DNA of 64,000 nucleotides, from assembly GCA_025602905.1 (NCBI GenBank), contig JAHLKI010000014.1:682001-746000 (forward strand), given 5' to 3'. Positions 55,786-64,000 of this stretch are shown here, in pieces. Under the pieces are notes generated by a model. That model ran no database searches. It saw nothing but the letters and a program-made list of their open reading frames with translations, and had not been told where the DNA came from. Positions within the stretch are counted from its first letter, which is position 1. Every line of letters begins with the position of its first letter. The position numbers and the translations under genes are program-made. The stretch is from Phlyctochytrium arcticum. Lineage: Eukaryota > Chytridiomycota > Chytridiomycetes > Chytridiales > Chytridiaceae.

Positions 55786-57224
55786 GGGATTGGAGCGCGT
55801 TTGGCTGCGCCACGCGGGTTGAGACTGGGACTCACTAATTGAAGGCTATCATGAGTCCCACCCCTTGCACTGCCGCGCCATAGGTAACCGCCGCCTTACA
55901 CTGACCGTTTACCTAGTCCCAGGGTCCTTGCACTGACCGTTTATCGCGTACTTCGAAGAAGAAGTCCCTGCCGGTGAATCTCCGACGGGGGCCGAGGAGG
56001 AAGAGGACGATTTGGACCAAGCCGCCATTGATGAGATTTCTGCCGCTGTGGTTTGTCTATTGAAGGAAGATCAAGCAACAGAGCAGCAATTGCGGGTTCT
56101 TATGGTAAACCAACAAGACGAGACAGTCTTGTTGAGGGCCAAGGCCACCAACGATGCCTATAATGTATATGTGACCCAATTCAAGGTTTGTTTGTTTATA
56201 TTCTCCATTAACCTGTCAATTCTGAACTTGTACCTCGTCAGGAATATTGCCTCCAGAAAAAGTTCTGGGATTTCGATACAGTAAGGCTAGAAAAGATCGT
56301 AGGTTGGTTGGCTGAGGACATGATCCCGAGAGGGAGAGTTATAGACAGGAAGCCATTTTCCAGAAGTGCAGTTGAAATGATGATCAAATCATGCGTCGAC
56401 TACTACGTTCGGCAGCAAAACCTGGGCAGAAATCCCAACCCTCACCCCCGCAACAACAACAATATGCTCCGAAATATCATTAGTGGGGTGCGCAAAAAAG
56501 CCAATCGTCAGCGCATCAAGGACAACATCGACCATGGGATAGGCACCATAATCGACGGATATTCCGGGGAAGAGAAGTTTGGCTTAAGGAACACTTGGTT
56601 CGATGGGGAACTCGAGAAGGATAAGAAGCGGAAGCGCCCGGGCCTGGGGTTGCGCAACCGTGCTTGCTTCCTAATGGGGAATGCAACGATGATGCGCAGC
56701 CAAGGACTCATCAAGCTACAGCTAGCCGATATGTGGACCCGGGAATATAAACATGAAGGGCACACTGTCTGCCACGTTGTCGGCATCACTTCCTGAGACT
56801 CCAAGATGAACCAGGATGCGGCGAGGATTGAATTTGTTGGTTTCATGAGACACCGAGACGTTGAGGTCTGCCCAGTCAACGCGCTCGCGATGTGGTTCGT
56901 CTGGAAGTATGAAGTGGCCAAGGAAGTGGAGCTGGGGGGGATATGCGGGACCGGCCCGGAGGCCCGGCTGGCCGGCTGGCGGGCAAAATCGGGAAGTTGA
57001 CCCCGTCAACTCCGGCGTCGACGGACGCGCCAGCCGACAATTGTTCAAGTATAGGATGGACAAAAAATCATAATTCTACGTGAAAAATGTCCAAGATAAA
57101 ACTATAGCTATATATAAATCTACATTAAAAAATTCTAAACCAAAACAAACAAAGAGAAAAGAGACTAAACCGGAGGAAGACAAGAGAAAAAGAATATCAA
57201 CGAAGGTACGCCAATTCACCCTAT

Positions 57225-58261
57225 TTACCCCAGAGAGTCAAGAGTCTTGCTTGCAGGCTTGTACTCACGACACTGAACCACCGATCCGTTGCACCTCACT
57301 TTTTTCTTGTGGCACCAGTTGCATACTTTCCCGGCAGGTACTGGCGGTTGTGTCTTTTGGTCCTCCGAGAGGTACGTGAATAAGGAGGTCTTTTGGTGGC
57401 CTTACGCGGCTCAATCTCTGTGGGACTGGAGGGTCTTCTACTAGAAGCAGACTGATCACTTACCAGCAGCTGGGAGGAAGAAGGTGTGATTGAGGAAGAA
57501 ACTATGGAAGCGCTTGCGACGGGAGAGGTAGGAACAGAGGGGGCCGAGGAAGTAGTGAATGATTGGATGGATGATTGATCTTGTTTTGCGGCTTTGGGCG
57601 TTGCAGGGACTAATTGCTCGAAACGTTTGCTGAATGCTCCAATCTTGACATGTCCGTACTCGGCAGGATACTTGATTTTTGCTAACTCAAGTACTTTCGT
57701 CAGTTTTTGCCCCGACTGTCTCATCTTTTCTAACTCTGCCATGATCAAAGGAGACTCCTCAACAGCTGGCTGGGATGAACCTGGCACTTGCAACGCTGTG
57801 GAAGATGCGATGGGTGTGGATGATGCGATGGGTGGGAGAGTGGGCAAACTTTGTGACAAACTTGCTGGCAAACTTAGTGGCAAGGTTTGTGGCGAACTTG
57901 ACGGCATACTAATGAAAGACAAAGTTGCGGGTGGTGGATGCGGGAGGGCAGATGGGATGAGTACGGGTGAGGATGGAGAAGGATCAGATGGCATGAGTGT
58001 GGGTGAGGGTGGAGAAGGGTCAGATGGCACGAGCGTGGGCGAGGATGGAGAAGGGTCAGATGGAGAGGATGGAGGGGAGCCAGATCTGCAGCTCGAATGG
58101 CGTCGGCCAGTGTTCTCTTTTAGAGCTTCGTCATCAAAAGTTGCGCGAACGCCATTTGAGGGGTGGTCGGGAGGAGGTCGCGGCATGTGAGGGTTAACTT
58201 GATTAACGTCAAGATATGCATGTCGTGCAGGTCTGGCCATCGTCCTGCGTAGGCCCCACAT
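57225..58261 (-). pseudogene. T1 second gene: Ser/Pro-rich protein with C-terminal Zn-cluster-like Cys group
   Basis: From 58261 a frame of 321 codons with three copies of an SDPSP-SPTL-P unit (about 58090-57960) and a central helical block (AELEKMRQSGQKLTKVLELAK). The frame ends at 57296, but a neighbouring frame from about 57340 gives KVCNWCHKKKVRCNG and QCREYK, a C-x2-C-x6-C-x6-C group like the first half of fungal Zn2Cys6 domains, ending at a TAA at 57227-57225. A one-base shift would join them. Possibly a DNA-binding accessory protein of T1. No homologue recognised. Confidence 0.45.
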
Positions 58262-58336
58262 GAGAGGTTTCTCTAAAAGGTACGAGGTTCAGACATACTA
58301 TCACTGGGGCAACCCCGGCCAGCTTCAAAACGTACA

Positions 58337-60073
58337 TCAACGACGAAAAAGTAGAGAATCCATAAGCCAACTGCTTAAGAGACCCTTCGCGTGGTAAGTG
58401 CTTTCCACGCCGCTCGTATGCAGCAGTCTAAATGTGTGTCCGTTTTCGAGAAGAATGCTGGAGTTTGGGGCTTGGAGGTAACCGTCGCGGATAAGATTGA
58501 CATTATTGCGTACTGTACCGGTCCATTCGGTCAGAGCCTTTTGGCTGATTTCCGTCGTTTCGATTTCGTCGCAAGCCGCCTGGAAGGCTACTGCTGCTTC
58601 TGCGGCGTTGCAGTGATCCCCACCCTCTTTGTCTGGATGTTCATCTTTCCCAATGTACAGAGCTTTGGTGAGCTTACCGCAAAGTTTTTCTTTCACCACT
58701 TTGTCTGCCACTTTGTCAAGGATCCTGCACAATATTTCGTAAATTGATTTGCTATGTTACCATATGAAAAGATCAGAAAAAAAAACCTTTGTTGAACATG
58801 AAAGGGGTCATGTTTGGGAAGATAGCCCTCTCCCATTGCTTCAATGATGGCCTGTGTGTTGCTCAAGTTGTCTGTAACAACTATAATCTTGTGGTCGGCT
58901 GCAAGCGACGTCAGTGTCCTTTCGGGGAATTGGACTTTTATTGTTACTTACCAGTTGGTGAGAATCCTGCCGCGTCTTGAATCTCTTCAATCTTTTCGAG
59001 TACAGGCCATAAAGTTTCATGGCTTTCGGAACTCATACACCTGATATCCATTATCTGACCGATTTCGTTTTGGACAATATTCAATACTTTCATTTGGGGA
59101 AGCGACACCTTCAGATTTGTGTTAGGTTCTGCGGTTTGACGTTCATCTGAGGAGGCGTTACCATCTTGTTTGTGTTGGGCTCTGCGGTCTTCATGCGAGC
59201 CAGAAACTTGTAGGTTCCGTCAAAGGAAATGGCGTGCTGCGCAGGGGAGAGCTCCATTATCACCCTTGCGAGTTCCTCAATGCCTCCTGTTGCAACAAGC
59301 CACGCCTGCTGAAAAGTTTCAGCGTCAGTAAGGGAATGCAGCAACAAGTATTCCGAGGCGCTGGGCGCTTTGGGACGTTGCTCCACCGGCGTCAGCATGA
59401 ATTGCGGGTCATGCGCATGCATCATGTTCAAAGCGGCGAATCGTTTCATCCGACGGGTCTTCACAGACGTGAGCAAGGGAGACAGACCTGTATACGGTTG
59501 AATTAACAAAACCTCGAATTTGTAGCTCTCCGACATTTGCTCCTTACCTTTGGGCGACCTCATCACATCATGGACATCATGAAACAGATCCTCGTGGATG
59601 GCTTTCTTGTGGGTGAGTATATACGGAAATCGATTGGCCAGGGCGGTACCTATGTTGGCCAGAAAGGCTTTCCCAATAGTGGCGAATCGGGTTGTGTTGG
59701 TGTTTTGGTCCGTTGAAGCGCAAGTATAGCTCATAAAGGCTAGGCAAACGGTAATATCATGTTCCTCAGCAGGCCTATAGCTGTACTCTTTGACTCGACG
59801 GGAATATTCTATCCACACAGACGCTGAGCGGGTCCAGCAAGTATACAACCAACCTTTGGGGATGCAGCCGTCACAAAGAGGACAGGGCACCATTCTATTT
59901 TTGAAGGCGTTTTCCGGAGTCCACACGAAAAAGGGAGTAGTGAAAAGGGAGAATTTCTTGCAAAGATTGACATTATCGTCGGGCATGATCTTTGAGGTGA
60001 TGACTCGGTTGGACAACTTGGTCTTCAGTTGTTGCTAGAGTTCATTGCGAACGCCTTCCTGAGTGATTTCCAT
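58337..60073 (-). pseudogene. T1 transposase candidate (DUF6729-like N-terminus, DDE-like core)
   Basis: ATG at 60073, TAG at 60037-60035, then an open frame. The N-terminal part has FFVWTPENAF, CPLCDGCIPKGW and ILTHKKAIHEDLF, the pattern of DUF6729-type fungal proteins (tentative). The catalytic-looking part has ISFDGTYKFLARMK, then after an intron IIVVTDNLSNTQ and DPFHVQQ, and after another intron CRILDKVADKV. Asp, Asp and His blocks in that order suggest an RNase H-like nuclease. A 53-bp imperfect tandem duplication near 59130 shifts the frame. Its position inside a TIR element with a target-site duplication makes it the best transposase candidate of T1. It ends at about 58337. Confidence 0.6.
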
Positions 60074-62107
60074 ACTGAAAGTTGATAGTGCAGAAGAGAA
60101 AGTCCAGCTGGGAAAGGCGTATTGTCGTTAGATAGAGCAAGAAGGGCGAGAGAACAGGTGAGCGCTGAAGGCAAAGAAAACAAATGGAAAATTAGCTTTC
60201 TCAAATTTTCCAGATCCATTCCCACTCCAGATCTGAAACGGATTTCAAGTCTGAGTTTGCTGACTCATGTGGTCATGTGAAAAGTGCGACAAAATGCAAC
60301 ATGTTGCAGTTAGGGCTGCTCGAGCGGCTCCCGCATATTCCGCTCCTCCCAGGAAGTGCCCCCTAACACACTAGTCAATTCTGAGTGGTACGGGTTGTAT
60401 TTCATGTCAGGCAAGAGGGGGCTCCATCATCCAAACCAGTCTCCAAAAAAGGAAAAGCTCTCGCGGCCATTGACGACAGTCACATTACACGCAAGGGTAG
60501 GAGTCCGTGGATTTGTCCTTGAGAATCAATGGGACTGACTGACCTATATTTGTAGATTACCCCATTTCGTATGCTGCGCACAACAACTTCTGCACTGAGG
60601 CATACGAGCACGTTGGCATTCATGCCAGCAAGATAACGCATCTGACGCGAGCTATGAGCGCCCGAGATGCCGAAGCGAGGAACGTTGATCCCGATCAGAT
60701 TAGTAGAATGGTGGGTTGGCATAACGGCGCCAAAAACCTTTGCTACACCATCGATCTGCCTCTACAGGTTATGCGTGGTGCCGGGGACTGGCCGGTCACT
60801 GGGAACGGCTATTTCGTACACAGCGCAACAGTAGAACCACCCTTATTTCTCCAGCGCTAATTGTTTAAGTTTGTTGGTATGAGGAAAGTTTCCGTTGCAT
60901 GAAGTAGTATCCGCCGATATCTAACTTCAAATTTTAGACGAACAGTTGCCCCACGCCAAACAGATCGCATCTGATGGATTTCTACGCTTATGTGCCCAAA
61001 TGAGAATCGCGTTTCTGCAGGACTCGGTCATCCTGCGAGAAAGCCACCCTAACCACCAGATCCGGAAGTTGCCCGTTTTTCAAACCCGGGAATATGAAGC
61101 ATTTGCAGACGAGCTACGCGGCGCAATGGCCACAGCAGTGGACCCCACAACGGCCACCGTCCAGCAAGTTGTGCCGGAACTTGTTGATAGCATGTCAACG
61201 GGAAATGCAGCCCTCAGGGCGCATACAGTATGTCCAGCGCGATTCATCAGCTCAGCAGCAAATGGTCCGCCGAAATGGAAGCTCAAGCCAACGGTATGAA
61301 AGCCATTAACGCCAAATTGTCTGAGCAACTGCGCGAAAGCCAGTTACAGACCCAGGTCCTGCTGAAAGATGCGGAGGAAAGGGAGCGGCGATCCAATAAC
61401 GTTCTTTTCACTGCCCTTGCGCGGATGAACCAGAATGTGAGTGCCATCCACCGAAATGGATTATTGGTATTGTTCAATAAAATTCTGACATATTTCCAAA
61501 CGTGTAGGATCAGCTAATGCGAACCCAGTACAACGCACTGACCGACATGATGAATAGTACTCCAGCAAGGGTGTGGATTGACACAATCAGAGGACAGGAT
61601 TCTACTCCCTCCCAGAATCAAGAGCCGGCTCAAGGCTCATCCTCCTCTTCGTCCTCCTCCACCTCCTTAGCCAGAGTGCCAACCAATCCTGCTGTACCAT
61701 CATCTCTCCACCTTACTGCTTCCTCTCCATCAGACCAACAAGCGCCAGAGGGTCCTGCTGGAGATACGGCGATGTCGTCGTTATCGCGTCAATTTGACGG
61801 ATTTCGTATGGACCGTGACCTCCCAAACTTGCGCCAAATATAGCAAGAGTACGCAACGGGCATCAATGGCCAACCGTCTGTCCGGGAAGTAGAGGAGTCG
61901 CTTGGAAACAGCTGGCGGAAAATGGATTCAGATCGCAGATTCTTCACGCGACGAAAGCATTTGTCCAAGGAAGTGGAGAGACTTGTAGCCACAGGCTTGC
62001 GGGAGGATGAGGCCATTGATGCCATGGAAGCGGAACGAGCGATCGGGGCATTGTCGATTGATCAATATCGTACTTTGCTTTTCAACAGAGCCAAATCCCA
62101 GGCGTAA

Positions 62108-62825
62108 TGTTTCAAAGGTAACCGCGCATAACAAATGAGTTTCTGAAGCTCCAGCCTGACCACCAATCTTGTCATTAATCTTTGATCACATGGATCCGTG
62201 TCTAATCGTCTTTGTTTTGCTTCCAAGAGTTGTTTGTTTGAGTTGTTTTTCAAGCTACTTTCTTCTACCTGCCGGTCTGTTGTTGTATCTCTCTTCTTTG
62301 TTTTTTTTTGTGAGTTTGCTTTCTTTGTTTTGCTTTGGTGAGTTAGTCGGTTATGCTGTTTTCTTCTTCTTCCAGTTTGTTGTTCTGCGTTGCGTTAAGT
62401 ACTAGTACTATTTTCTCTCTCCCTATTTCAATGTCATTGGTGTTTTTGGGCTGATCAATGAGTTTGATTCAGTCAATCGGCATCAACTTCTCTGGTGCTG
62501 CATTCGCTCAAGCAAGTGCTCGAAGTGAATTAGGTGAATAAGAAACCATAATCCAAGATACAAAAAGCATGCCATACGCATACATACATGGGTTCCAATA
62601 AGCGTTGCTGCTGGTTGCTGCTAAAATACGGTCCATCAGGTCATGCTACTCTTTGTATATCACGGTCTTCTGGCGCTGAAACTGGCTATGTTGCTGCTAC
62701 TGCCATCATGATATATATATATATATTTATAGGGGCTGGCACTCAGGACCAGTACTGATGGATGAAATAAATCAGTAGGATGAAGTTGGGAGAGAAGGTA
62801 GAAAAAAAATAATGTATGTCTTCCA
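62108..62825. other. Spacer with TTTG-rich and AT-repeat tracts
   Basis: No gene. T-rich stretch at 62200-62400 and an (AT)n tract at about 62710-62725. Confidence 0.5.
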
Positions 62826-64000
62826 CTATTGAAAAATCGCCTGGTAATTCACTCTACCGAGGGTTGGCGCACGTCTTGGCCAAGGTGTACCAGAGCATGG
62901 TATTTGAGGCGGGAGAAAATTTTGGGATTGATGTCGCAAATGGATGCAAACGAAGCTGTGATAGCGCGTTGTAAGTCGAAGATGTAAGCTTCCAAGTTGG
63001 GAATTTGGCGCATGTAAACCAACAAAAATACATCGGCCATACAGCACCATGCTTTGATCCAGGGTTGCGGCAGAAGTCCATCGTACATGAATGGTCCGAC
63101 CTGGATGATTCGTCGGAAGTCCTTTCCTAAAAGTAAACCTCCATTGATGACAATCTCCTTTCCCCGGAAAGGATGCGAAAACCGTTGCCAATTTAACGCA
63201 TCTACTCAAAGGGATAGTTCGCATTTCTTCTGACCTTTCGAAACCAATGCAAGAGAAGCACGTGATAACCACTTGATGATGCCTAAAAGGATAGTGTGTA
63301 GGGCCTCCAAGGGGGTGTCGTTATGCCCATTGAAAGAGTTCAGGCGAAAAAGCGGATTGATCAGCCTGTCTACCGGTCGAATAGCATCGCGAAATGCTCG
63401 GGCTGCTTCCACGGAATGTGATTTCGCGTACTCCGTCAATGTATCTATGGTCGAAGCTGACAATTAGCATTTCACACCGGTGGTAGTTTGTTGTTTCCTC
63501 AAACGGGTCTTATTTCCGAAGATGCAGGCCATGTCAAGCTGATCGCGGATTTCCGCTTGCGTGCTTGCCCAATTGCGTGGTTCTCCAGGAGCAAGAAATT
63601 GCTGCAATTCTTCTGCGGTCTCAATCTTACCACTGACTTTGCATGCGCGACAAAAACGGTTTGCCTTGCCAAATTCCATAGTAGAACAGAGCTCGGAATG
63701 CATTGGATTGTCTCCCAAGATACACACGACCGAACCTGTGACCAACACAGGCTCTAAAGCGGCGGAATCATAGGTCCAGATGCCTGTGTCCAGTTTTGAG
63801 TTGATGGAGCTGATTGAAGCGTCCGCGATTTCTAGCGCAGAAGCTTTGTTGCTCGTTCCCACGAAGTGTGTGTGAAAATCCCGCTGGCTCAGCATAAAGG
63901 GTAACCCGCCAAGTTGACGATACCAATTATAGAAAGCGTTCCACTTCTTTGAGCTTGTGCCTGCCGAGTCATCGGAAAACAGGATAATGGGGACCATAAT
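62826..64000 (-). pseudogene. Plavaka-type transposase 2, partial at window edge
   Basis: Runs in from the right edge. Blocks in order: FSDDSAGTSSKKWN, HFVGTSNKASALE, ILGDNPMHSE and CRACKVSGK, a stop or intron near 63464, TPLEALHTILLGIIKWLSR, then after a break PSVE-type KYHALVHLGQDVRQPS near 62840. These match Plavaka 1 block for block, but the copy lacks its C-terminal end and has at least two frame breaks. A different subfamily, judging by sequence divergence. Confidence 0.75.

Larger units (their letters stand above)
56929..60350 (-). mobile_element. T1: TIR transposon of 3.4 kb, 8-bp duplication, nested in the Crypton
   Basis: AGGAAGTG occurs at 56921-56928 and 60351-60358. The ends are imperfect inverted repeats; their inner ten bases, ATATGCGGGA, are identical 13 nt from each end. 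Deleting the element and one duplicate restores the Crypton frame from AKEV to PPNTLV. An 8-bp duplication fits hAT or some MULE-like families, but the encoded protein is not a recognisable hAT. It carries two minus-strand genes. Confidence 0.88.
55937..62107 (+). pseudogene. Crypton-like tyrosine recombinase (Ndc10-like core plus GCR1_C), interrupted by T1
   Basis: An acidic N-terminus (AEEEEDDLDQ) leads through an intron near 56187-56241 to the recombinase N-domain (TNDAYNVYVTQFK, then KFWDFDTVRLEKIVGWL and NPHPRNNNN). The core reads RHRDVEVCPVNALAMWFVW before element T1 at 56929. After T1 the frame continues to a block with SYAAHNNFCTEAYEHVGI, KITHLTRAMSARDAEA and ISRMVGWHNGAKNLCY, the R...H-x-R-type catalytic half. 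Next come FLQDSVILRESHPNH and a C-terminal GCR1_C-like DNA-binding block (GINGQPSVREVEESLGNSWR). Stops: TGA at 56794, TAA at about 60857 and TAG at about 61841. Crypton YRs transpose through a circular DNA intermediate (family knowledge). The element's ends were not located. Confidence 0.78.

Noticed and set aside
1..64000. CRISPR arrays, toxin-antitoxin or phage-defence systems
   Set aside because: The window is fungal with introns; no spaced direct repeats of CRISPR type were seen, and all nuclease or helicase motifs belong to transposons.

Overview
Kind of organism. The window reads as a transposon graveyard in a filamentous fungus, most likely an agaricomycete basidiomycete. This is inferred from Plavaka-type CACTA transposases, a chromodomain Ty3 element, MULE, Helitron, Crypton and hAT remains, and short GT-AG introns of about 50-65 nt with TTAG/CAG acceptors. 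No bacterial operons, rRNA or CRISPR are seen, and only one doubtful tRNA-like sequence. Almost every long reading frame is mobile-element derived. All homology calls are by eye; no search was run. || Layout. 1-2224 (-): PF20700-type Mutator transposase, cut by the window edge. 2760-8102: complete Ty3/gypsy chromovirus with 266-bp LTRs and 5-bp TSD. 8718-10050 (+): decayed MULE with an internal micro-inversion. 10370-14892 (-): five-exon gene H1, whose first intron holds MULE A (11337-14664). 15164-18575 (-): Plavaka transposase. 18930-19897: MULE tail. 20296-20640: tandem repeat sharing its start with a Helitron. 20908-25804 (+): multi-exon gene H3, whose last exon holds MULE B (22374-25699), a relative of MULE A in the opposite orientation. 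26431-33420 (-): a MULE split by a Helitron (26995-32230). 33312-36426 (-) and 42373-45416 (-): two related Tnp2-like transposases (P1, P2), the second followed by unknown gene Q2 (39775-42202). 36876-38672 (-): hAT. 46138-49029 (+): intact gene G1 of about 928 aa with a GATA-like zinc finger. 49505-53400 (+): 5'-truncated Ty3 element. 53708-55218 (-): gene H2, a relative of H1, holding a solo LTR. 55937-62107 (+): Crypton-like tyrosine recombinase interrupted by a 3.4-kb TIR element, T1. 62826-end (-): second Plavaka fragment. || How it fits together. Five insertions can be placed to within a few bases or exactly, because taking them out gives back an open host frame or a working splice site: MULE A in H1, MULE B in H3, the Helitron in a MULE, the solo LTR in H2, and T1 in the Crypton. 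Most other elements carry one to a few nonsense or frameshift lesions; TGA is the commonest in-frame stop. H1, H3 and G1 have clean frames and are the best candidates for undescribed genes. H1/H2 form a family with conserved intron positions; H1 lies just downstream of a Plavaka transposase in the same orientation, as a second CACTA-type ORF might.
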